Below, in pieces: positions 33,038 through 41,052 of a stretch of DNA of 64,000 nt. The translations under genes and the position numbers were made by a program. The notes beneath the pieces were generated by a model that was given only the letters and a program-made list of their open reading frames with translations, was not told the DNA's origin and did no database searches. Positions within the stretch are counted from its first letter, which is position 1, and the number at the start of each line of letters is the position of its first letter. The stretch comes from an uncultured Desulfovibrio sp. (GTDB taxonomy: Bacteria > Desulfobacterota > Desulfovibrionia > Desulfovibrionales > Desulfovibrionaceae), in the NCBI RefSeq assembly GCF_944324525.1, contig NZ_CALUWS010000001.1, positions 62,001 to 126,000 on the forward strand, in the 5' to 3' direction.

Positions 33038-33190
33038 CTAGGAAAGGTACGGTCAGTGCCCGGCAGGGCACAAGGCCGTCCCCTTAGTGTTTGGCAAGAA
33101 AAAGGCCCCTCCCCCGTGGTGGGATTCGGAGTGTATCCCGAATTCCCATTGTTCGGGGGAAGAGCCTGCAGAGGTTCTACGCCGTGCCGC

Positions 33191-34837
33191 TTATGCCTGC
33201 TGGAGCAGACGGTTCAGAAAATCGATGGCATCCTTTTGCAGGCGGTGCAGGTGCTCCTCGCCCGCGAAGCTTTCCGTATAGACTTTGCAAATGGGTTCCG
33301 TACCCGACGGGCGCACGGCAAACCAACCGCTGCGGGTGATGACCTTGATGCCGCCAATGGGCGCGTCATTGCCCGGGGCGTGGGTGATGACGCTCTCCAC
33401 CGGCTCGCCCGCCAGTTCCTGAATGTCCGCCTGTTCCACCGTCAGCCCCTTGAGCAGGCTGCGTACTTTGGCGTCCGCCGGGGCATCAAGGCGCTGGTAG
33501 CAGGGCGCGCCGTGCCGTTCCGTCAGACCGGCGTAAACGGCCGACGGGGATTTGCCTTCCCTGGCCATCATTTCCGCCGCCAGCAGGCAAAGCAGCGGGC
33601 CGTCCTTGTCCGTGCTCCACGGTCTGCCGTCGCGTGTCAGGAAAGAAGCGCCGGCGCTTTCCTCGCAGCCCAGGGCGCAGCGACCGCTGTGCAGGTAGGG
33701 GACAAACCATTTGAAGCCTACGGGGACCTCGACCACCGGCCGTTGGAGTTCCTCCCCTACCCTGTCCAGCATGGCGCTGGTCACCAGCGTTTTGCCTATG
33801 CCGCTGCCCTTGCTCCACTGCGTACGCGTCCGAAAGAGATACCAGCAGACAGCGGCCAGGAAATGATTGGGGTTCATGAGTTCGTCACGCGTCACGATGC
33901 CGTGGCGATCCGCGTCCGGGTCGCAGGCAAAGGCCAGATCAAAGCTGTCGCGCAAGGACAGCAGACGACTCATGGCGTAGGGGGACGAACAGTCCATGCG
34001 GATCTTGCCGTCCTTGTCGCAGGGCACGAAGCGGAAGGAGGGATCCACCTCCTTGTGGACCACCTTCAGCGCAAGACCGTACTTCTGGGCGATGGGTTCC
34101 CACAGGGGCAGGCTTGCCCCACCCAGCGGATCCACCCCAAGGGAAAGCCCCGAAGCGGCGATGGCCGGCATGTCCAGCACGTCGGCAAGATCATCCACAT
34201 ACCGGGCCGTGAAATCGTAGACCTTGACCCGCGAGGAATGGCGGGCCGCCCGGTAATGCATGATCTGCACGGCGCGGTTGCTGGCTTCCAGATGTTCATT
34301 GGCCCGGCGCTCTATCCAGCGGGTGACGGAAGTCTCCGCCGGGCCGCCGTGCGGGGGATTGTACTTGAAGCCGCCGTCACGCGGGGGATTGTGCGAAGGC
34401 GTGATGATGATGCCGTCCGCCTGGGCGCTGCCCGCGTTGGCGGCATTCCAGCTCAGGATGGCGTGGGAAATGACGGGGGTCGCGGTATACTCCCCGTCCG
34501 GCGCGATGAAGACATGGACGTCATTGGCGACCAGCACTTCCAGGGCCGAACGAAAGGCCGGCTGGGAAAGCGCATGACTGTCTCCGCCGAGGAAGAGCGG
34601 TCCCTTGATGCCGTGGCTGGCCCGGTAGTCGCAGACCGCCTGCGTGATGGCGTAGATATGTTCCTCGTTGAAACTCAGGTCGAGGGATGAGCCCCGATGT
34701 CCCGATGTCCCGAAGCTGACCCGCTGGGATGCCTCGGCCGGACTGGGAAAGTCGGTATAATAGGCGCTGACCAGCGTGGGAACGTCAGTCAGCATGTCAG
34801 GCGTGGGCAGCTGCCCGGCGTGGGGATGCAGGGACAT
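33191..34837 (-). CDS. pgm: Phosphoglucomutase (alpha-D-glucose-phosphate-specific)
   Basis: 548 residues, the usual length for the E. coli Pgm type (546). Order of motifs: VSFGTSGHRGSSLDLSFNE near residue 45, the catalytic-serine loop TPSHNPPRDGGFKYNPPHGG, the metal loop CDPDADRHGIV, the sugar-binding loop GCEESAGASFL, and the phosphate-binding loop FAVRPSGTEPICKVYTE. It interconverts glucose 1- and 6-phosphate, feeding glycogen and surface sugar synthesis. The ATG at 34837 has AAAGGAGG five bases upstream; the upstream ATG-like start at 34858 would place the ribosome site inside the gene. It is a single minus-strand unit. Leader 34838-35127 shows no gene. Confidence 0.97.
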   Translation of the reverse strand: MSLHPHAGQLPTPDMLTDVPTLVSAYYTDFPSPAEASQRVSFGTSGHRGSSLDLSFNEEHIYAITQAVCDYRASHGIKGPLFLGGDSHALSQPAFRSALEVLVANDVHVFIAPDGEYTATPVISHAILSWNAANAGSAQADGIIITPSHNPPRDGGFKYNPPHGGPAETSVTRWIERRANEHLEASNRAVQIMHYRAARHSSRVKVYDFTARYVDDLADVLDMPAIAASGLSLGVDPLGGASLPLWEPIAQKYGLALKVVHKEVDPSFRFVPCDKDGKIRMDCSSPYAMSRLLSLRDSFDLAFACDPDADRHGIVTRDELMNPNHFLAAVCWYLFRTRTQWSKGSGIGKTLVTSAMLDRVGEELQRPVVEVPVGFKWFVPYLHSGRCALGCEESAGASFLTRDGRPWSTDKDGPLLCLLAAEMMAREGKSPSAVYAGLTERHGAPCYQRLDAPADAKVRSLLKGLTVEQADIQELAGEPVESVITHAPGNDAPIGGIKVITRSGWFAVRPSGTEPICKVYTESFAGEEHLHRLQKDAIDFLNRLLQQA

Positions 34838-35127
34838 AGTTTCCTCCTTTGGCGTCATCCGTCAGTATAGCCTGCCCTTTTGCCGGACGCAACCGCTGGC
34901 CTCCCCGCTCAGGCGCCGGCAGCCGTCTCCAGCGCCCGCGCATGCGGGAAAGCAGCCTCGCCCGCAGTGTCCGAGCAAACGGATCGCACGCTCGGGAAAA
35001 GTTTCGGGGCAAAAAAAAGCAGGAGGCCGGGAGTTGGTTGCTCTCGGCGCATGCAGGGGCGCGCAGCTTCCGGCCGGAGCAGTCCGTCCGCCGTCAGGGC
35101 GTTTCTTGAAGATGTCGTGTGCGGGCC

Positions 35128-35421
35128 TTACTCCACGATATGTTCAAGGCGGGCATGCTGGATGAGCTCGGGGAGATCGCGGAAGCTCTCATGATCCCAG
35201 TTCATGAGCTCGGGATAGGTAAGATGCTGCAAGTCCTTGGGATCGGCGGAAATGATGAACCAGCGCTGACCGTCTTTGCCTTCTCCCCAGCCAAAGCCGA
35301 GAACAAGATCTTCCATATATTTCGGAAAATTGTGGTAGAGCGCAAGATATTCCTGGACAAAGGCTTCATGCGCCGCGTCGAACGTGGGATGCATGGGCCG
35401 GCCGGAGGATGTGGTAGCCAT
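35128..35421 (-). CDS. Small soluble protein, unknown
   Basis: 97 residues, acidic and aromatic-rich, no signal peptide. It begins MATTSSGRPMHPTFDAAHEA and includes YHNFPKYMEDLVLGFGWGEG and RWFIISADPKDLQHLTYPEL. The ATG at 35421 has AAGGAG six bases upstream, so it is very likely expressed. I do not recognise the family and the neighbours (pgm and degP, separated by gaps and a terminator) give no clue. Confidence 0.75.
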   Translation of the reverse strand: MATTSSGRPMHPTFDAAHEAFVQEYLALYHNFPKYMEDLVLGFGWGEGKDGQRWFIISADPKDLQHLTYPELMNWDHESFRDLPELIQHARLEHIVE

Positions 35422-35524
35422 GAGATCTCCTTGAGGTGTCTTTCTCGGGATCTGAAAAGAAGCCTGCGTTCCTGCTTTTCAGATACAGGACTTTGGAGCG
35501 TGTTACAACCCTGTTTTTGCCGGG

Positions 35525-35560
35525 CAACAAAAAAGGAGGCTTGCGCCTCCTTTTTTGTTG
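35525..35560. terminator. Bidirectional Rho-independent terminator after degP
   Basis: CAACAAAAAAGGAGGC and GCCTCCTTTTTTGTTG form a perfect 16-bp stem with loop TTGC. On the minus strand it lies 18 bases beyond the degP stop; with A and T tracts on both sides it would work both ways. Confidence 0.92.
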
Positions 35561-35577
35561 CCGAAAGGGCTTTTGGC

Positions 35578-37011
35578 TTACTTCTTTTCGATGGTGAGCG
35601 CCTTGAAGAGCGTATCGCCGCGCCGCATGACCTGCAGCATGATGGCGCCGCGCTGCACGCCCACTTCCTTGACGATCTTGGAGAGCGCCTCGGGCGTGTT
35701 CACCGGCTTGCGGTCAGCGCGCAGGATGATGTCGCCGGGGCGGATATCGGCCTCGGCAGCGGCCTTGTCGGGATTGACATCCAGCACAAGGATGCCTTCC
35801 TTGTCGGAAAGATCCATCTCCTGACGTTCCTCAGCCTTGAGCGCCCGTACCGTAAGGCCCAGCAGGCCTTCGTCCTGCTTCTTGCCGTCCTTGCCGGGGG
35901 CAGCGGCGCTCTGGGCGCTCTGACGTTCGCCAAGGGTGACGTCCATCACCTGCTCCTTGCCGCCGCGCCAGATGCCCAGCTTGACGATGCTTCCGGGCTT
36001 CTTGGCGGCAATGGCGCGCAGCAGGGCGGAAGAGTCGGCGATGTTCTCGCCGTCCACGCTGACGATGACGTCGCCGTCCTCGATGCCGGCCTTGTCGGCG
36101 GGCTCGCCTTCCAGGGTGCTGGCCACCAGCGCCCCGCGGGGCGTATCCATGCCGATGGCCTTGGCCATGGCTTCGTCCACATCCTGGATGGTCACGCCGA
36201 TCCAGCCGCGGCTGACCTTCTTGCCGCTCTTGATCTGCTCGATGATATTGGCGGCCATGTTGCTGGGGATGGCAAAGCCGATCCCCTGCCCGCTGGCGAT
36301 GATGGCGGTATTGATGCCGACCACGTCGCCGTCCATGTTCAGCAGCGGGCCCCCGGAGTTGCCGGGGTTGATGGAACAGTCCGTCTGCAGGAAGTTGTCG
36401 AACGGCCCGGAACGGATATTGCGGCCCTTGGCGGACAGGATGCCGGAGGTCACCGTGTGGTCAAGGCCGAAGGGATTGCCGATGGCCATGAGCCACTCGC
36501 CCACCTTGAGCGCGTCGGAATTGCCGAACTTGAGGAAGGGCAGTTCCTTCTTGGCTTCCACCTTGAGCAGGGCAAGGTCGGTCTCCTCGTCGGCGCCGAT
36601 GAGCTTGGCCACAAGCGGCGTGGACTTGCCGTTGCTTTCGTCAAGGGTCACATGGATCACGTCGGCGTCGGCCACCACATGGTTGTTGGTGACGATGTAG
36701 CCGTCAGCCGAGATGATGAAGCCCGAACCGAGGGACTTCTGCTTTTTTTGCGGGGCACGCTGTCCGCCGCGCGGGCCCATGCCGAACTGGTCGAAGAACT
36801 GACCGAAGCCGGGGGGCATGTTGCGGAACATCTCGCCGAAGAATTCTTCGGGCCCGCCCGCCTGCGCGGTACGCTCCGTACCGATATTGACCACCGCCGG
36901 GCCGCACTTGGCGGCCAGCGTGGTGAAGTCAGGCAGCGTGGCGGCCTGCGCCAGACTGCCCATCATGAACAGTGCGGCGAGCGCCAGAGCAAGGGGTTTT
37001 CTCATTCTCAT
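35578..37011 (-). CDS. degP: DegP/HtrA-type periplasmic serine protease (Do family)
   Basis: 477 residues. Signal peptide MRMRKPLALALAALFMMGSL followed by AQA. The trypsin-like domain shows the catalytic triad: His in TNNHVVADADVIH, Asp in EETDLALLKV, Ser in INPGNSGGPLLNM. Two PDZ domains follow (GWIGVTIQDVDEAMAKAIGM and the C-terminal one with KAAAEADIRPGDIILRADRK). It refolds or degrades damaged envelope proteins. The ATG at 37011 has AAGGAG eight bases upstream. It starts 12 bases after the S1-domain gene, so the two form an operon; a joint DegP-S1 unit points to stress-linked co-expression, but that is inference. Confidence 0.95.
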   Translation of the reverse strand: MRMRKPLALALAALFMMGSLAQAATLPDFTTLAAKCGPAVVNIGTERTAQAGGPEEFFGEMFRNMPPGFGQFFDQFGMGPRGGQRAPQKKQKSLGSGFIISADGYIVTNNHVVADADVIHVTLDESNGKSTPLVAKLIGADEETDLALLKVEAKKELPFLKFGNSDALKVGEWLMAIGNPFGLDHTVTSGILSAKGRNIRSGPFDNFLQTDCSINPGNSGGPLLNMDGDVVGINTAIIASGQGIGFAIPSNMAANIIEQIKSGKKVSRGWIGVTIQDVDEAMAKAIGMDTPRGALVASTLEGEPADKAGIEDGDVIVSVDGENIADSSALLRAIAAKKPGSIVKLGIWRGGKEQVMDVTLGERQSAQSAAAPGKDGKKQDEGLLGLTVRALKAEERQEMDLSDKEGILVLDVNPDKAAAEADIRPGDIILRADRKPVNTPEALSKIVKEVGVQRGAIMLQVMRRGDTLFKALTIEKK

Positions 37012-37023
37012 AGGGGAAGCTCC

Positions 37024-38493
37024 TTAGGCTTTCTTTTGCAGAGCCTTCTGCAAAGCCTGTGCCATGATCCCCATTCCTGCGCTCTGACCGGCGGAACCCG
37101 CGCTGGCATGCTGCTTCCAGTCCGTATCGCGGGTCTTTTCCGCCACTTCCACCCCTTCGGGGGCCAGGCTGATGCGGCGGGCGGCGGTGTCCAGATTTTG
37201 AACGACCAGCTTGACGCTGTCGCCCTTGTCGAGGCTGGTGAATTCGCTCTTCTTGGCGCTCTTGATGACGCCGGCCGGGAGCAGACCCGTGATGCCCGGA
37301 GCCAGCGTCACGAAGACGCCGAACTTGCTCTGGCTCTCCACCGTGCCTTCCACCACCGTGCCCACGGCAAAGCGGCTGGCGGCCTCCTGCCACGGGTCGC
37401 CTTCGGCGTCACGCATGCTCAGGGAGATGCGGCGGGTCTCGGGATTGATCTCCTTGATCTTCACGGACACCGTATCCCCGGCGGCCACCACGTCCTCGGC
37501 CTTGTTCACGCGCTTGGTCCAGGACATTTCGGAAAGGTGCACGAGGCCTTCCACGCCGGGCAGCAGTTCCACAAAGGCGCCGAAGGGCGCAAGGCGGGTC
37601 ACCTTGCCTTCCATGACGCTGCCCACAGCCAGACGGTCGGTCACCTGAGCCCAGGGATCGCCCTCAGCCTGCTTGCGGGAAAGGGAGATGCGGGTGCGTC
37701 CCTTGTCGTCCGTGCTCACGGACAGCAGCTTGGCCCGCACCATATCGCCCGGGGAGACGGCTTCGTCGGCGGCGCCCACGCGCGACCACGAAAGTTCGGA
37801 AAGATGGATCATGCCTTCCACTGCCGGAGCCAGTTCCATGAAGGCGCCGAAGGGGGCAAGGCGCGTGATGCGGCCCTCGACGGTATCGCCCACCTTGATG
37901 CTGGCCAGCAGCTTTTCCAGGTTGTCCTGCCGTTCGCGCTCCAGCAGCGCCCGACGGGACACCACGATGTTGCGGCCGCGATTTTCCACGCGCAGCACCA
38001 CGAACTGCATGGTGCGGCCCACGACGGACTCGGCGTCGCCCGTGGCGGCGGCATCCATCTGGCTGCCGGGGCAGAAGGCGGTCTTGCCGAGCACTTCCAC
38101 GGTGTAGCCGCCCTTGCAGGAGGCCACGACGCGACCGTCCACCGGGACGCCGGACTGGCAGGCTTCTTCCAGGGCGGCCATGCCGCTGCCGCTCATGGAG
38201 CGGGACAGGCGGATCTCGTGGGGATTGACGCCCACGACCCAGACGTCGATGCTGTCGCCGGGGGCTGCCATTTCCTTGCCTTCGGCATCGAGAATGTCCT
38301 TGCGATCCATGACGCCGTCCACCTTGATGCCCACATCGACAAAGACGGAATCGCCATTGATTTCAATGATCTTTCCCGTCACCTTCTGGCCTGTCTGCAG
38401 GCGGGGCGCGGCGGCCTCCTGCGCGGCGAAAAGGGTGGCGAAATCTTCCTGGGCGTCGTCGTGGCCCTGCTGGGTCTGCAATTCCTCGGTCAT
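37024..38493 (-). CDS. rpsA: S1 RNA-binding domain protein (30S ribosomal protein S1-like)
   Basis: 489 residues with five S1 domains, starting near residues 33, 115, 200, 288 and 373: for example VTGKIIEINGDSVFVDVGIK, VEGRITRLAPFGAFMELAPA, MEGKVTRLAPFGAFVELLPG and VEGTVESQSKFGVFVTLAPG. Domains 3 and 4 are nearly alike and each is followed by a WSRV/WTKR block. Classical S1 has six domains and about 550-580 residues, so this may be a shorter S1 paralogue or the only S1; the window cannot tell. A clear ribosome site (AAGGAG, seven bases) precedes the ATG. It is first gene of the S1-degP operon. Confidence 0.85.
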   Translation of the reverse strand: MTEELQTQQGHDDAQEDFATLFAAQEAAAPRLQTGQKVTGKIIEINGDSVFVDVGIKVDGVMDRKDILDAEGKEMAAPGDSIDVWVVGVNPHEIRLSRSMSGSGMAALEEACQSGVPVDGRVVASCKGGYTVEVLGKTAFCPGSQMDAAATGDAESVVGRTMQFVVLRVENRGRNIVVSRRALLERERQDNLEKLLASIKVGDTVEGRITRLAPFGAFMELAPAVEGMIHLSELSWSRVGAADEAVSPGDMVRAKLLSVSTDDKGRTRISLSRKQAEGDPWAQVTDRLAVGSVMEGKVTRLAPFGAFVELLPGVEGLVHLSEMSWTKRVNKAEDVVAAGDTVSVKIKEINPETRRISLSMRDAEGDPWQEAASRFAVGTVVEGTVESQSKFGVFVTLAPGITGLLPAGVIKSAKKSEFTSLDKGDSVKLVVQNLDTAARRISLAPEGVEVAEKTRDTDWKQHASAGSAGQSAGMGIMAQALQKALQKKA

Positions 38494-38535
38494 GTATTAC
38501 TCCTTGAAAGGTGTGGTCTCAGACATGAGGGGAGC

Positions 38536-38564
38536 ACTCTACCCCATTACGGCACAGAAGACAA
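38536..38564 (-). promoter_or_regulatory. Sigma-70 promoter of the S1-degP operon
   Basis: On the minus strand TTGTCT, 17 bases, TAGAGT, about 40 bases before the S1 gene start. Confidence 0.5.
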
Positions 38565-38665
38565 TCAAGAGGCGCGGCCTCCGGCCGCCCTCCCCTGTGC
38601 AAAAACTGGACGCCGTATGATTTTTGGACAGTCGTCGCCTGGAACCCGCGTCAGTACATGCGGCG

Positions 38666-39574
38666 TCAGTACATGCGGCGCATGAGGCGGGAGGACAGGC
38701 GCTGCACCAGCGGCGAGCGCGGCGAACGCTTGAGCGGCGCGGGCAGCATGACCGCCAGCTGCGCGGCCTCCCGCTTGGTCAGGGCGGCGGCCGACTTGCC
38801 GAAATAGTGCCGGGCGGCGGCCTCCGCGCCAAAGATGCCCTGCCCCCACTCCACCACATTCAGATAGAGCTCCAGGATCCGGTCCTTGTCGAGCCAGAGC
38901 TCCAGCCGTGCCGTCATGATGGCTTCCTTGATCTTGCGCAGCAGGGAGCGCTCGGGCGAGAACCAGAGATTTTTGGCCAGCTGCTGGGTGATGGTGCTGC
39001 CGCCGGCCGCCAGCCTGCCCTTTTCCCAATTGCGCAGGGCCGCCTGCCAGAGCAGTTCAAAGTCAAAGCCATGATGGAGGCGGAAGCGGTCATCCTCCGA
39101 CGCGACGACAGCCTGCCGCAACCACGGGGAGATGCGTTTCAGCGGCACCCAGCGCTGCCGTGGACGCCAGGTCTTGCCGGGGTGGGCCGCGACAAAGGCT
39201 TCGCGGCGCAGGGTCATCATGGACGTTTCCCCGGGGTCGCAGGCCATGAGCGGGATGACCGGCGGCAGGACGGCGTAACGGAAAATGTCCAGAAAGAGCA
39301 GAAACACGGCCCAGCGCAGCAGGCTGCGCACAGGGTGCCGGCGCAGGTGCGCGGCATAGCGGCGCAGGCATTCCCGCCAGCCCGGCGGCGTGTCCGGCGT
39401 GGAAGGCGGCACGGCGGGCCGGACGGCATCCGTCTTTTTCCCGGCAGGCTGAAGAGCCGGGCTGACGGACGAACCGGCGGACGGTCTGACGAACGGTTTG
39501 GTGGCCGGTCTGGTGCCCGGGGCTGGGGCGGCAGCGTGCCGGGGGCGTGTCGGCATGGAGGGAGGTTTCAGCAT
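38666..39574 (-). CDS. mtgA: Monofunctional biosynthetic peptidoglycan transglycosylase
   Basis: About 302 residues of GT51. A disordered Pro/Arg-rich N-terminus (about 70 residues), one membrane helix (LLRWAVFLLFLDIFRYAVL), then the GT51 motifs: VVASEDDRFRLHHGFD with catalytic Glu, GGSTITQQLAKNL, RKIKEAIMTARLEL and ELYLNVVEWGQGIFGAE. It polymerises lipid II into glycan strands at the outer face of the inner membrane. The start is unsure: ATG 39574 or 39556, neither with a good ribosome site; a longer frame would overlap the tRNA and its terminator and is rejected. The stop codon lies in a 15-bp tandem duplication (GTCAGTACATGCGGC twice, plus strand). Confidence 0.92.
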   Translation of the reverse strand: MLKPPSMPTRPRHAAAPAPGTRPATKPFVRPSAGSSVSPALQPAGKKTDAVRPAVPPSTPDTPPGWRECLRRYAAHLRRHPVRSLLRWAVFLLFLDIFRYAVLPPVIPLMACDPGETSMMTLRREAFVAAHPGKTWRPRQRWVPLKRISPWLRQAVVASEDDRFRLHHGFDFELLWQAALRNWEKGRLAAGGSTITQQLAKNLWFSPERSLLRKIKEAIMTARLELWLDKDRILELYLNVVEWGQGIFGAEAAARHYFGKSAAALTKREAAQLAVMLPAPLKRSPRSPLVQRLSSRLMRRMY

Positions 39575-39603
39575 GGTGGTGTTACGGACAGGCCGTCCGG
39601 CGC

Positions 39604-39641
39604 AAAAAGAAAAACGTCCGGGAGGAAAGCTCCCGGACGTC
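39604..39641 (-). terminator. Rho-independent terminator of the tRNA gene
   Basis: ACGTCCGGGA and TCCCGGACGT pair perfectly (10 bp); on the minus strand TTTTTCTTTTT follows. It lies 9 bases beyond the tRNA 3' end and before mtgA. Confidence 0.93.
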
Positions 39642-39649
39642 CTGGATTC

Positions 39650-39726
39650 TGGTAGCAAGGGAGGGATTTGAACCCCCGACACTGCGGGTATGAACCGCAT
39701 GCTCTGACCAACTGAGCTACCTTGCC
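39650..39726 (-). tRNA. tRNA with CAT anticodon, probably elongator tRNA-Met
   Basis: 77 bases including an encoded CCA. Acceptor GGCAAGG pairs with CCTTGCT (first pair G-U), D-arm GCTCAGTTGGTCAGAGC, anticodon stem TGCGG/CCGCA with loop TTCATAC, T-arm GGGGGTTCAAATCCCTC. The first pair is not the C-A mismatch of initiator tRNA. A CAT anticodon can also belong to the minor tRNA-Ile modified by TilS, which is encoded in this window; the strong GC anticodon stem does not settle it. Confidence 0.95.
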
Positions 39727-39751
39727 GTGTTTTCCATCAAGCGCGAAGAGA

Positions 39752-39780
39752 AACTTAGACAAACTTCCGCCTGATGGCAA
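39752..39780 (-). promoter_or_regulatory. Sigma-70 promoter of the tRNA gene
   Basis: On the minus strand TTGCCA, 17 bases, TAAGTT, about 25 bases before the mature 5' end. Confidence 0.65.
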
Positions 39781-39820
39781 GCATTTTTTTCATGTCAGAC
39801 CAAATTTTTTTTTGAACGGG

Positions 39821-40618
39821 TCAGTACTCCATGAAATAAAAGACGAAAGGCGCCAGCACGAGCCGGTAGATGGCGAAGGGGATCAGGGTGATGCGTCCGA
39901 CCAGCGCCACAAAGGCCTTGATGGCCAGCAGCGCGGAAAGGAAGGCCCCCACCATGCCCACGGCAAAGAAGGGAATGTCCGCCGCGGTGAAGAGGTGCCA
40001 GCTCTTGAGCATGTCGTAGCCTGTGGCGGCGATCATGATGGGCACGGCGGCGATGAAGGAATATTCCGCGGCCACGTTGCGCTTGGCGCCAAGGAGCATG
40101 CCGCCCATGATGGTGGACGCCGAACGCGAGAAGCCCGGCCAGAGCGAAAGACACTGGAAGAGCCCGATGCCCAGCGCGAGCCGGGGCGTCATCTCGTCCA
40201 GGGTCACGCAGGAGGGGCGGTACTTGCGCCGCTCCACCACGATCATCATGATGGCCCCGGCCACCAGCGCCAGCAGCACCGTGGTGGGCGTGAACAGATG
40301 TTTCTTGATGGTGGAGTGCAGGAGCAGTCCCACGATGCAGGCCGGGAGGCAGGTCAGGACAAGCAGGACGATGCCGCGCATGCCGGCAAAACGCACATAG
40401 GGCTGCGGGCGCAGCAGGCCCCAGAAGCGCTCCCAGTACAGCACCACGACGGCCATGATGGCGCCGAGCTGGATGACCACATTGAAGGTCGCGGCCTTCT
40501 CGCCCACGAAGTTGAGCAGATCGCTGGCCAGGATGAGATGGCCCGAGGAGGAGACGGGCAGATATTCCGTGAGTCCTTCCACAATGCTGAGGATGAGGGC
40601 CACAAAAAGGTTGTCCAT
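39821..40618 (-). CDS. uppP: Undecaprenyl-diphosphatase (UppP/BacA)
   Basis: 265 residues, usual length, eight membrane segments. It begins MDNLFVALILSIVEGLTEYL followed by PVSSSGHLILASDLL, the conserved E-rich/PVSSSGH active-site block, and has WPGFSRSASTIMGGMLLGAK, the second block (PGxSRS). It recycles undecaprenyl diphosphate for peptidoglycan and O-antigen synthesis and gives bacitracin resistance. The ATG at 40618 has GGGGA upstream and gives the family N-terminus. It lies near mtgA, the other peptidoglycan gene here, but a tRNA unit separates them. Confidence 0.96.
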   Translation of the reverse strand: MDNLFVALILSIVEGLTEYLPVSSSGHLILASDLLNFVGEKAATFNVVIQLGAIMAVVVLYWERFWGLLRPQPYVRFAGMRGIVLLVLTCLPACIVGLLLHSTIKKHLFTPTTVLLALVAGAIMMIVVERRKYRPSCVTLDEMTPRLALGIGLFQCLSLWPGFSRSASTIMGGMLLGAKRNVAAEYSFIAAVPIMIAATGYDMLKSWHLFTAADIPFFAVGMVGAFLSALLAIKAFVALVGRITLIPFAIYRLVLAPFVFYFMEY

Positions 40619-40779
40619 GATTTCCCCGTGTGCGCCCTTCCGCATTGCCAAGGGGCACGACTTTGGCTAATGGTTGATAGGGATGCCCGGGCTCTTCCGG
40701 GCGATCCGGGTCAGCAGGAAATGGCGGAACGCCTGTCCGCGCAGTGCCGGCGGAGCGGGCCGCACGAAGGAGGTTCCCC

Positions 40780-40995
40780 ATGACGACGATCATGCCGCAA
40801 AGCGAGCTGGTGCGCCGTGCGGCGGCCTATGTGGCTGCCGGGCTGGCGGAAAAGGGTCGGGCCGGGCTGTATGCCCTGCTGGACGATGCCGCCATGCGTT
40901 TCAATCTCTCTCCCCTTGATCAGCAGGCGCTGGAACGGCTTTTCGCCACGCAGGCCGGGGAGAGCTCCGCCGCGCCGCTTCCTGAGCGCGACTGA
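40780..40995 (+). CDS. Small soluble protein, unknown
   Basis: 71 residues starting MTTIMPQSELVRRAAAYVAA. AAGGAGG lies six bases upstream, an excellent ribosome site. The sequence is helical (ALYALLDDAAMRFNLSPLDQ, then ALERLFATQ), with no membrane segment. It sits between the uppP start and the metG end on the opposite strand from both. Not recognised; a small helical regulator or adaptor is possible but not shown. Confidence 0.65.
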   Translation: MTTIMPQSELVRRAAAYVAAGLAEKGRAGLYALLDDAAMRFNLSPLDQQALERLFATQAGESSAAPLPERD

Positions 40996-41052
40996 CGGAC
41001 GGCGGGAGCGGCAAAGGGCAGGACGCGCCGCCGCGCCCCGCCCCGCCGTCAT

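Noticed and set aside
35119..38685. A 1188-codon plus-strand frame opposite degP and the S1 gene
   Set aside because: Antisense to two clear genes, with His/Gly/Leu-rich low-complexity translation; a GC-rich third-position artefact.
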